NCBI GenBank assembly: GCA_900313295.1
Contig: OMQS01000102.1
Span: 1 to 9,888, forward strand
Reading direction: 5' to 3'
Origin: an uncultured Eubacteriales bacterium
GTDB taxonomy: Bacteria; Bacillota; Clostridia; Oscillospirales; Oscillospiraceae
Length of the DNA: 9,888 bases
This document shows positions 1 to 6,186 of this stretch, piece after piece. A program made the translations under genes and the position numbers. The notes beneath the pieces were generated by a model. The model was not told the origin of the DNA. It made no database searches and saw only the letters and a program-made list of their open reading frames with translations. Numbering within the stretch: position 1 is the stretch's first letter; every line of letters starts with the position of its first letter.

Positions 1-152
1 CGCAGCGTATTGACGCCTTTATAGCGCCTGCCGGAAACGGCGTTATAGGGACGCCCCTGCGTCCAGCAGGCGCGCCACGGGATCCGATCCTCCTTCAGCG
101 CAGCCAGGAACGCCTGCGCCAGCTCCTCACGGACTTTATTTGTCGCTGCCAT
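1..152 (-). CDS. ArdC-like antirestriction / ssDNA-binding domain protein (5' part only)
   Basis: This is the N-terminal 50 codons of a gene that runs off the left edge of the window. My translation starts MAATNKVREELAQAFLAALK and carries the motifs IPWRACW (residues 24-30) and GRPYNAVSGRRYKGVNTL (33-50). A short helix, then PW..pW, then N..sG..Y.G.N is the pattern of the ArdC N-terminal ssDNA-binding domain. That domain occurs in plasmid antirestriction proteins, in TraC-type primases, and at the front of very large DNA-processing polyproteins of Firmicutes ICEs. The start at 152 is backed by a full AAGGAGGT Shine-Dalgarno (161-168), 9 nt upstream and inside the preceding small ORF, whose last 17 bases it overlaps. 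A role in protecting incoming single-stranded DNA in the recipient follows from the family and is not shown here. Which architecture follows the domain cannot be seen. Confidence 0.8.
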   Translation of the reverse strand, partial: MAATNKVREELAQAFLAALKEDRIPWRACWTQGRPYNAVSGRRYKGVNTL

Positions 153-288
153 GCGCCGTTACCTCCTTTCCATCCAGCGTAAAGGTACGACTTGCGGTCA
201 GTTCCTGCGGCATCAGATCTTCCAGCGCTGCAGGGTCGGAGATCTCGATGCCATCCAGCAGGGTAGGCTTTTTTGTTTCGTTGTTCAT
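136..288 (-). CDS. 50-aa small protein of unknown function, upstream of and overlapping the ArdC-like gene
   Basis: This short frame was read by hand: it begins MNNETKKPTLLDGIEISDPA and ends TLDGKEVTAHGSDK. I do not recognise the family. It is acidic and hydrophilic, has no membrane segment or cysteine, and ends in a possible beta hairpin (TFTLDGKEV). An AAAGGAG Shine-Dalgarno lies 7 nt before the ATG at 288. Its final codons contain the strong ribosome binding site of the ArdC-like gene, and the two frames overlap by 17 bases, so translational coupling is likely. It begins only about 22 bases after the terminator that closes the transfer operon. The good start signal and its fit between a terminator and a recognisable gene argue that it is real, but it could be only a leader peptide for the next gene. 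A competing frame starting at position 310 has no such support. Confidence 0.62.
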   Translation of the reverse strand: MNNETKKPTLLDGIEISDPAALEDLMPQELTASRTFTLDGKEVTAHGSDK

Positions 289-310
289 GGGAATACTCCT
301 TTCTGTTCAA

Positions 311-340
311 ATAAAAAAGAGACGGTGTGAACCGTCTCTT
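311..340 (-). terminator. Rho-independent terminator after the coupling-protein gene
   Basis: Positions 317-326 (AAGAGACGGT) and 331-340 (ACCGTCTCTT) form a perfect 10-bp stem with a 4-nt loop. Read on the minus strand, the stem is followed by a T-run (six T in a row counting the stem end, 318-313), which is the classical intrinsic terminator layout. It starts about 19 bases after the stop codon of the VirD4-like gene. On the plus strand the stem is followed by GGTGGGTGGG and not by T, so it works in the minus direction only. It should end or attenuate the transfer transcript just before the small ORF. Confidence 0.9.
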
Positions 341-359
341 GGTGGGTGGGATATGAATT

Positions 360-1766
360 TCACCTTTTGAAATAGTAATTTTTCTTCAATTTAGCATACC
401 CGCCCCGATGTATGACCACCAGATGCTCTCCCAGACTTTTCCAAGTGTTGGGATGGATAGCGTAGCCCTCCTGGGAGCTGGTAGAGGTGCTGTTTGCCCG
501 ACCGCCGGTGGTGGTGCTGACCTTATCATGATCTGCTTTTCCAACAAGGTCGGAAAAATAAGTTCTGGTCTCCGGATCGTTGCCGGAGAGCACCACAGTA
601 TAGGCGCAGTTGTCCAGGATCACCTTCCGCTCGTCCTTGCTGTAAACAAGATCAATGTCGGAGAGGGACTGGGTGAGAATGCAGATATTGGCTCCGTTTT
701 TTCGGAACTTCCGCATGGGACTGAGGATCTCCAGATGCCGAAGGCTGGCAAATTCATCCAGTGCCAGCAAGATCCGTTTGTCACGGCTGCGGTCATAGGG
801 TCGCTGACCGATATAATCCAGCATCTGCGCCACCACAATGTTACAAAACAGGCCGTAGAACTCCTGCTTTTTGTCCGGCACCACCAGAAAGATATGGGAC
901 GACTCCAGATCCGACGGAGCCAGATACGGCTCGGCGGCGCTGGCAGGTCGGCGCAGGATCCGCTCCATTTTGCTGTAATCGGCAAAGAGCTTGATGTTTT
1001 CATCCAGTGTGGACTTGGCTCCGGCTATGTTCTTTTCATTCTCTTGCGCCAGCGTCTGGATATAGCCTATAGCCCGCTGGTTTTCTTGGGCAGAAATTAG
1101 CTGAAACAAGCCTTTCGGGGAATTCATAAAAACCACCCGCATGATCTCACAGAAATCAAGTCCTCTATCGTAGAACGCCACGAAAGATGCCAGCAGGATC
1201 TTCCGTGCGGTTTCCGTGAAGTAGCGCTCCGCACTCGTTGCTTTCGGTGCTAAAGGCAGAATGGAGAAGGTGAGCTGCTCCAGCAGCGCCCGACGCTCGT
1301 CGGGATCCTCCGCACGGTCTATCTCGTCAAATACATTGTAAATGACAGAATGCTCCGGATCATCCGGCGAGAGAATGATCTTGTTCTCGCAGGGGACATT
1401 TTTGGATATATCTCCGGAGATGTCAATGCAGAAAGACGAGCCGCTCCATGCCCGAAGGGAGGGGATCAGCAGCGCTGAGGTCTTGCCTTCGCCGCTGCCG
1501 CCAAAAACGGCGATATGCCCCTCTGCATTACAGGGCAGATAGACTTTCTCCCCGCCCTTCCGGCCAAAGGTGAACCCGTCCGGCGTTTTGCCTGTCTTTA
1601 GACCGCTGCCTTTCAAGGTCTGCCGCACCTGTAAGCGCTGTCGGCTGCTGCCCGGAAGGCTGCGGCCACGGAGCAGGAGCCGACAGATCCCCACTGCAAT
1701 GAGCAGGATCCCACCCAGGATGCAGAGCTTCCAGAGCAGGGTATCCATACTATCAAAAAAATTCAT
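360..1766 (-). CDS. VirD4/TraG-family type IV coupling ATPase
   Basis: This is the coupling protein that brings the relaxase-bound DNA to the transfer channel and powers its transfer at the cytoplasmic membrane. The 468-aa product has one N-terminal membrane helix (about residues 10-32), a Walker A motif GGSGEGKT (89-96), and a Walker B motif LLALDEFASL (333-342, with D337 and E338). The segment that follows, RKFRKNGANICILTQSLSDI (352-371), contains the conserved Gln (Q366) typical of the TraG/TraM-recognition fold. At 468 aa it is shorter than many VirD4 proteins (often 550-700 aa), mainly because it has one helix instead of two and a short C-terminus ending KKNYYFKR. The start at 1766 has GGAGG 5 nt upstream and lies 1 nt after the stop of the previous gene. 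It is the last gene before the terminator at 311-340. Confidence 0.93.
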   Translation of the reverse strand: MNFFDSMDTLLWKLCILGGILLIAVGICRLLLRGRSLPGSSRQRLQVRQTLKGSGLKTGKTPDGFTFGRKGGEKVYLPCNAEGHIAVFGGSGEGKTSALLIPSLRAWSGSSFCIDISGDISKNVPCENKIILSPDDPEHSVIYNVFDEIDRAEDPDERRALLEQLTFSILPLAPKATSAERYFTETARKILLASFVAFYDRGLDFCEIMRVVFMNSPKGLFQLISAQENQRAIGYIQTLAQENEKNIAGAKSTLDENIKLFADYSKMERILRRPASAAEPYLAPSDLESSHIFLVVPDKKQEFYGLFCNIVVAQMLDYIGQRPYDRSRDKRILLALDEFASLRHLEILSPMRKFRKNGANICILTQSLSDIDLVYSKDERKVILDNCAYTVVLSGNDPETRTYFSDLVGKADHDKVSTTTGGRANSTSTSSQEGYAIHPNTWKSLGEHLVVIHRGGYAKLKKNYYFKR

Positions 1767-1767
1767 G

Positions 1768-2484
1768 CTATCCTCCTATTCCCAGCATGGCGCATATCTC
1801 CTGCCAGAGCTGCTGTAGATTTTGCAGCAGTTGCTCCCTTGTATTGTCATAGAGCAAGACCAGAATGGCTATGGCCATCAGCACAATGGACACGATACCA
1901 AACAGCACACGAACGACAGTCCCCAACGCCTCCAACAGCACCTGTGGCGTACCCTTCTTTCGTATAATGACCGTGTGCTCCCGTTTCTCCTCCCGCTGCT
2001 TGGCGTCGTACAGCTGGCCAACAAAAGAGGTAAGAGTTCTGGTATCTTCCGCCACTTCGGCCTCGGCCGCTCGGAGGTCTTCCCGGTCATCGTTGGCTGC
2101 GTAGTAGCCGGTGAGGATCTTCTCCAGCTGGTCTTTCTGCTCTCCGAGTGTCAATGCCACATTGATGATATTCTTGATCTGCGCGGCCAGCGCCGCCTTG
2201 ACGATCTCGTTTTTGGGGTTGCTGGTAGGCACCAGCAGGATGGGCGTTACCTGATTGGTGCGCCAGATCCGTTTAATGACGCCTATAAGCTCCTCACCGT
2301 CGTTATAATAGGCGTTGGTATCATAGATAATAGCATCGGCGCCCCGAGCGGCCAGCAGAATGTCATTTTCCTGCCTGCGGATGTCCGGCGCTTCCGGCAG
2401 GAAGGTGACCTCCTGATGCAGCCGCTGCTCCAGCGCTTCCGTCAGGTGTCCCATTTTGATCCTGTCACCTACACAGAGGATCAT
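1768..2484 (-). CDS. Tail-anchored membrane protein with receiver-like (pseudo-receiver) N-terminal domain
   Basis: I do not recognise a named family. Residues 1-127 read like an alternating alpha/beta CheY-type fold: strand MILCVGD (1-7), strand ADAIIYDTN (49-57) ending in an Asp at the phospho-acceptor position (D55), strand PILLVPTSN (81-89) with T87 where receivers keep Thr/Ser, and a later strand KNIINVAL (104-111). The usual acidic pair after strand 1 is reduced to a single D7. Residues about 135-170 are charged and probably helical or coiled. A single hydrophobic span follows (about 192-213, VRVLFGIVSIVLMAIAILVL), then a short amphipathic end. The receiver-like domain should face the cytoplasm. 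The start ATG overlaps the previous stop as ATGA, with GGAGG 9 nt upstream. Its place just before the coupling-protein gene suggests a part or regulator of the secretion machine. The fold call is from sequence pattern only. Confidence 0.78.
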   Translation of the reverse strand: MILCVGDRIKMGHLTEALEQRLHQEVTFLPEAPDIRRQENDILLAARGADAIIYDTNAYYNDGEELIGVIKRIWRTNQVTPILLVPTSNPKNEIVKAALAAQIKNIINVALTLGEQKDQLEKILTGYYAANDDREDLRAAEAEVAEDTRTLTSFVGQLYDAKQREEKREHTVIIRKKGTPQVLLEALGTVVRVLFGIVSIVLMAIAILVLLYDNTREQLLQNLQQLWQEICAMLGIGG

Positions 2485-3296
2485 TGGCCGTCGCCTCCTC
2501 CCTGCAACCGGAGCAAGAGCTGCTGTTCCTGCTCCAGCTGTGTCTGCAGCGCTTGCTGCTGCAGCACGATGTCCTCCAGCTCGCTTTGGAGCCGGCTCTG
2601 TTTGTCCGCCATGGTGCGGATATTGGCGTCGATCTCCTCCTGCTGCTGGGGTGTCTTATTGGCCTTGGACGCCTGCAGCGTCTCCAGCTTATCGTAGGCG
2701 AGTTGGATGTCGGCGTCCTTCTCCGTCTTCTGCTGCTCCAGCTTTTCTATGGATCCTTGATAGCCTGTAATTTTGCCCTCCACGGCGCGGATACGGTAGG
2801 TCGCGTCGGAGCGGTCTGTCAGGCGCTCCACATGGGTCATGGAGCGGTCATCCATGTAAATGGACTTACTGGTGCCGCCCACAGAAACGGTCATAGATAC
2901 CTGGGCAAAGCTCCTGGCCACGCCGGAGACCCGCACCACCAGCAGGTCGCCCAGATCCCGATAGATTTTATAGCGGTAGCGGCTGTCGCCGCAGCGGAAG
3001 CGGAATGTATATTCTGGCTCCCGATCCAAAGACAGATCCTGCACATCAAAAATGATCTCAAAGGCTCTGTCCTTCTCCGCCCAGTCCCAGGAATCCAGCG
3101 TTAAAGTGTAATCGCCCAGCTCCAGCTCTGCGCCTATGGGGGAGATTTCTACATCCTTGTAATGCTTCGGCAAAAAAAGACCTGTTGAAAAGAAGATCAG
3201 GTTGCCCAGCAGGAAGATGATGCAGAAGACCTGAAGGCCACGGACGCCCTGCGGCCGTGCAGGCCTTTGCAGCTTTTGCAGCGCCGAATCAAACAT
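2481..3296 (-). CDS. Single-span membrane protein with extracellular beta-rich domain and long coiled coil
   Basis: Family not recognised. The 271-aa product has a short basic cytoplasmic N-terminus, one membrane helix (about residues 20-42, LQVFCIIFLLGNLIFFSTGL), and a beta-strand-rich segment (about 46-150) with many alternating hydrophobic/polar stretches such as GDYTLTLDSW and YTFRFRCGDSRYRYKIYRDL. A Gln/Glu/Leu-rich coiled coil follows (about 172-265). By the positive-inside rule the beta domain and coiled coil lie outside the membrane. The open frame extends to 3374, but the start chosen is 3296: GGAGG lies directly upstream in the end of the VirB3-like gene, and the following residues MFDSALQKLQ look like a real N-terminus. 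The starts overlap by 8 bases. The C-terminal residues QGGGDG are encoded by the Shine-Dalgarno of the next gene. A structural part of the envelope-spanning channel (a VirB8- or VirB10-like role) is conceivable but not shown. Confidence 0.8.
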   Translation of the reverse strand: MFDSALQKLQRPARPQGVRGLQVFCIIFLLGNLIFFSTGLFLPKHYKDVEISPIGAELELGDYTLTLDSWDWAEKDRAFEIIFDVQDLSLDREPEYTFRFRCGDSRYRYKIYRDLGDLLVVRVSGVARSFAQVSMTVSVGGTSKSIYMDDRSMTHVERLTDRSDATYRIRAVEGKITGYQGSIEKLEQQKTEKDADIQLAYDKLETLQASKANKTPQQQEEIDANIRTMADKQSRLQSELEDIVLQQQALQTQLEQEQQLLLRLQGGGDGQ

Positions 3297-3603
3297 CGTC
3301 CTCCACCTCCAAGTCCTCCTCCGGCTCGATATAAGGCCGATAAACGGCACGATCCGCCCGCAGCAGTACCACAATGGATTCCCAATGCGTGCGGCCTTTG
3401 TTATAGCGGGACGGCAGCACCAGATAGATGGCGCAGCAGCCGGAAAAGATCATGTACGGGATAAACAGCAGATCATAGACAAGGCCTCGGAGCATATAGG
3501 CCAGCATGAGGTATCCTACGATAAAATACAGGCTGCTGAGGTTGATATGCTTTGATACTTTCGTTTTGCTCTCGATCTGCGTGGTGACATTAGCGATTGC
3601 CAT
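3289..3603 (-). CDS. VirB3-like small membrane protein (PrgI/DUF5592-type)
   Basis: The 104-aa product has two closely spaced hydrophobic helices (about residues 24-41 and 47-63). The motif VLPSRYNKGRTHWESIVVLL follows directly, then a short conserved-looking R..YRPY, and the protein ends in a very acidic tail (EPEEDLEVEDDV). Two helices followed by LPS/MPS-R.N.G is how I remember the VirB3-like proteins of Gram-positive conjugation systems (PrgI and DUF5592 families). VirB3 partners the VirB4 ATPase at the inner side of the channel. The start at 3603 has AGGAGG about 6 nt upstream and overlaps the end of the VirB6-like gene by 14 bases, so the two are probably coupled in translation. Assignment to VirB3 rests on topology and this motif, so a TcpE-type protein remains possible. 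Confidence 0.75.
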   Translation of the reverse strand: MAIANVTTQIESKTKVSKHINLSSLYFIVGYLMLAYMLRGLVYDLLFIPYMIFSGCCAIYLVLPSRYNKGRTHWESIVVLLRADRAVYRPYIEPEEDLEVEDDV

Positions 3604-5548
3604 CCTGATCCTCCTTCTTCTTTTTGTCCTTTATCGGCTTTTCACCGGAATAGGAATGATAGGCCTGCTCCAGCTGCAAGGCTTTCTCGTAGTTCTTTAT
3701 CTGATAGGGCTTGGCCTCGGCGGGTGGCTGGATAGCCCGATGTTTCCGCCCCCGTACAATGGCCGTCACCTGGCGGTTAAAGTCCTTGCGCTCCTCGGCA
3801 GACGATTCCGAGCTGGGGGTTAGGCGCTTCACGGCAGCGGAGAAAGCCGGATTCGATACCCTACGGGGCGGTTGCTGTTTTTCAGCAGGTGCATCCATGA
3901 AATCAGAGGAGAATGAATGAGGCGTCTGCTGCTCTGCATCCATAGCTGCAGCGGCTCCGGCCGATGCGGAGGTAAATGCTGCACTTTCCGCCCCGCCTGC
4001 GGATGCTTGCTGCTTTGTCCCAGCCTGTTGCTGCTGCTGCGTCTGCTGCTCCGATGCGGTCTGCTGCCGTGCAGCAGGATCGGATTTTTCGCTTTGGAAT
4101 TTCTGATGCACCTTCTTGCCGAATTGCTCGCCGGTGGAGCCTTTCGCCTGACGCTGCCGGACGGTAGTGCCGGCGGCCGCTGCCATAGCGGTATTTTTTA
4201 CGCCACGCACCGCCTTGCCGCCCAGTCTGGCAGCGGTGCGGCCTGCGGCCTTACCGGCGCCGAAGATGGCCATGGCACGCCCCACAGAGGAGGAAAGCCC
4301 GGCATCCATGCCCAAAATGCGCTCTACCAGATTCGGGCCATCTATTACGGCGTAGGCAATGAATAGGGACACCAGCCCCTTGCCCAGCCCCGTAAGACCG
4401 AAGGAGGTAATAGCGCCCACCATGATCTCATAGAGCTTCACGGACAAGACGCACACGCACATGGTGATGTAGGTATCCCGAACGAAAAGCAGCGTGTTCT
4501 TCAGCTTCTCGCCGCCGCCTATATCTGCGGCAAAAAGATAAGCCATGATCCTCCCCACCACCAGCTCATAGGCTATGCGGATATTTTTATAGCAAAGTGC
4601 CAGGAACAAAATGCACAGGGCACCCAGCTGCAGCAGGCAGCCCCAGAAGTCAAAGGAATATCGGTAGTAAAACTCGTTGCCGATGTTGGCCTTGGTGATA
4701 CCGTCGTAGTTTTTCTGGGTCACATCCCCGTCTGCCGTATGGGCAAGGCGGAACTTCACCCGATTATTAAAGTTGGCCGACCAGCCGTACAGATCCTTGC
4801 CGTTTGATTTTGTATACCAGTCTAAGGTTTCACTGAGGTCAATGCCGTCCATATCATACTGATCCGCTATGCCGGCTCCGTAGAGGATGCCCTTGCCGGC
4901 CTTATAATTCAGTGCGTTAATATCACTCTGCAGGTCTACATTGACCAGATCTATAAGATTGCTGTTTACCAGGGTATAGGATTGGCTCACCTCCTCGCCG
5001 CCCAGGATCCCGTCCCGAAAGGAGATCACCAGATCGTTGGCGGCGGAGAACAGGTAAGCCGAAGCGCTGACGGCCACCATACCCAGCAAAATATTACGCA
5101 GCAGCGGCGGGCGCTTCTCCTGCTGCACCAGCAGCATAAGACCCAGCCCTGCACAGCAGAGCACGGTCAGCGCTGCCAGGACAGGCTTCAGCGTCTCCAA
5201 TAGATTGTTGACCTGTGGATAGTTGGTGATGTCGATTAGGCCAAAAGTCTTCGTGTACAGCGTCTCTGCCACATTGGCCAGCTTACACACCAGCTTTGTG
5301 ACGCCCCAGCCGATGCTGCGCAGGGCATCTCTGATAATGCTTCTGTTCTCCAACACGGCACTGTTGTCCCGATACCATTGGAGGTCGTCCGCTTCGCTGC
5401 TGTCATCTGCGGCGTCTTTGATATAGGGATCGTCTGCCGTGGCCACCGAGGCCGACGGTTCAGTTTCCGCCGTCGCCCAAGCCGTCCCCATAGGCAGCAG
5501 GCACAGCAATGCCAGCAGCAGACACAAGACGCCCTTTTTCATCTTCAT
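3590..5548 (-). CDS. VirB6/TrbL-like polytopic channel protein with Ala/Gln-rich cytoplasmic tail
   Basis: The predicted 652-aa protein opens with a clear signal sequence (MKMKKGVLCLLLALLCLLPM, likely cleaved near AWA-T at residue 26). Hydrophobic helices follow at about 122-141 and 152-172, then a ~120-residue polar loop (about 175-298), then more helices at about 299-319, 326-341, 355-378 and 385-402. After VIDGPNLVERILGMDAG (401-417) comes a basic, low-complexity tail to the end (about 430-652), rich in Ala, Gln, Ser and Lys. A polytopic core with a large central loop and a long variable tail is typical of VirB6/TrbL proteins, which build the membrane channel. The frame is open back to 5707, but AGGAGG sits 7 nt before the ATG at 5548 and the signal peptide starts there, so the longer form, which would overlap the hydrolase gene, is rejected. 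Confidence 0.85.
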   Translation of the reverse strand: MKMKKGVLCLLLALLCLLPMGTAWATAETEPSASVATADDPYIKDAADDSSEADDLQWYRDNSAVLENRSIIRDALRSIGWGVTKLVCKLANVAETLYTKTFGLIDITNYPQVNNLLETLKPVLAALTVLCCAGLGLMLLVQQEKRPPLLRNILLGMVAVSASAYLFSAANDLVISFRDGILGGEEVSQSYTLVNSNLIDLVNVDLQSDINALNYKAGKGILYGAGIADQYDMDGIDLSETLDWYTKSNGKDLYGWSANFNNRVKFRLAHTADGDVTQKNYDGITKANIGNEFYYRYSFDFWGCLLQLGALCILFLALCYKNIRIAYELVVGRIMAYLFAADIGGGEKLKNTLLFVRDTYITMCVCVLSVKLYEIMVGAITSFGLTGLGKGLVSLFIAYAVIDGPNLVERILGMDAGLSSSVGRAMAIFGAGKAAGRTAARLGGKAVRGVKNTAMAAAAGTTVRQRQAKGSTGEQFGKKVHQKFQSEKSDPAARQQTASEQQTQQQQQAGTKQQASAGGAESAAFTSASAGAAAAMDAEQQTPHSFSSDFMDAPAEKQQPPRRVSNPAFSAAVKRLTPSSESSAEERKDFNRQVTAIVRGRKHRAIQPPAEAKPYQIKNYEKALQLEQAYHSYSGEKPIKDKKKKEDQDGNR

Positions 5549-5565
5549 GCTCCATCCTCCTTTCG

Positions 5566-6186
5566 CTATCTCCGTGCCCAGCCGCCGTAGCCGTATACGC
5601 TGATCCACGCATCCACGGACTGCAGGAAGGGCACCTGACTGCCGACCACATAGCCGTTGCCCACATAGATCCCCACATGGCCGGCATAGTGCCCGCAGGT
5701 ATTGCAAAAGGCACCGGCGCGGTGGTTATTCTCGTAGAGCTTGCCAGTGCTGGGGATGACGCCGGAAAATATGAGGGCGCCTTTTGGTATAAGCCCTTCC
5801 TTTTGCGCCGAGAGCACACCGTGGTTATAGGCACAGCAGGTGCCGTTGCAGGGCAGGCCGGCTGCGGCGTATACATCGTAGACCCACAGCTCACAAAGTC
5901 CGGCATAGCCGCTGTAAAACGGATCCGGCTTCGAGGCCGCAATGCCGGCAGCTACTCGGCGGGAAAAATCCGTTTCTGTGTCGTCCACGCCTACATAGGT
6001 GGCCTTGCCAGGCACATTGCCGGCCGGATCCATATTGCCGGCAGCAGCACCGGTGCGCCGACCGCCGAAGGCGGCGGACAGATCCTCCGCAAATGCCCCC
6101 GCCGCCGTGACGACAAGCAGCAGGAGAAAGCCGCCTGCCAAAAAACCGGCGCTGCCCATAAGCAGCCATTTCTTTATTTTTTTCAT
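5566..6186 (-). CDS. NlpC/P60-type cysteine peptidase, membrane-anchored or secreted (VirB1-like cell-wall hydrolase)
   Basis: The 206-aa product has a basic N-terminus and one hydrophobic segment (about residues 7-32), a Gly/Ala-rich linker, and then a single catalytic domain (about 70-206). The domain shows the expected nucleophile context YAGLCELWVYDVYAAAG (Cys98) and the His motif GHVGIYVGNGYVV (His170), with PKGALIFSG (135-143) matching the GDLVFF-like strand between them. It ends VYGYGGWARR. NlpC/P60 enzymes cut peptide stems of peptidoglycan. In Gram-positive conjugation operons they open the wall for the channel, replacing the VirB1 transglycosylase. No lysozyme-like domain is fused here, unlike many larger relatives. 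Five further cysteines (113, 117, 118, 161, 164) surround the active site. The start overlaps the VirB4 stop as TAATG, and the Shine-Dalgarno AGGAGG lies inside the end of the VirB4 gene. Confidence 0.87.
   Translation of the reverse strand: MKKIKKWLLMGSAGFLAGGFLLLLVVTAAGAFAEDLSAAFGGRRTGAAAGNMDPAGNVPGKATYVGVDDTETDFSRRVAAGIAASKPDPFYSGYAGLCELWVYDVYAAAGLPCNGTCCAYNHGVLSAQKEGLIPKGALIFSGVIPSTGKLYENNHRAGAFCNTCGHYAGHVGIYVGNGYVVGSQVPFLQSVDAWISVYGYGGWARR

Noticed and set aside
95..310. 71-codon minus-strand frame starting at 310
   Set aside because: It is in a different frame from both the 50-aa ORF and the ArdC-like gene, lacks a ribosome binding site, and is Trp/Arg-rich in a way typical of shadow frames.
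340..350. GGTGGGTGGG as a possible G-quadruplex
   Set aside because: It has too few G-tracts of three or more for a stable four-stranded structure. It is just the flank of the terminator.
408..1100. 230-codon open frame on the plus strand
   Set aside because: Antisense to the VirD4-like gene, across its Walker B and TraG-type motifs. No ribosome binding site or family signal.
1822..2697. 291-codon open frame on the plus strand
   Set aside because: Antisense to the receiver-like and coiled-coil genes. The translation is low-complexity (Ser/Cys-rich end, Gln-rich start) with no domain. The minus-strand genes have overlapping starts and good ribosome binding sites.
3297..3374. Upstream start at 3374 for the coiled-coil membrane protein
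   Set aside because: The extra 26 residues lie in the VirB3-like gene and read as an Arg/Trp-rich shadow. The ATG at 3296 has its own GGAGG.
4023..4053. CTG/CAG-rich run as a microsatellite or CRISPR-like repeat
   Set aside because: It encodes the Gln-rich part of the VirB6-like tail in frame, is interrupted, and has no spacers.
5549..5707. N-terminal extension of the VirB6-like protein from an upstream Met at 5707
   Set aside because: It would overlap the hydrolase gene by about 140 bases and place 53 Cys/Arg-rich residues before a perfect signal peptide. AGGAGG sits 7 nt before the ATG at 5548.
5460..5942. 160-codon minus-strand frame overlapping the hydrolase gene
   Set aside because: It is a shifted frame over the NlpC/P60 domain and the signal peptide of the next gene. 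The translation is Pro/Thr-rich with no domain.
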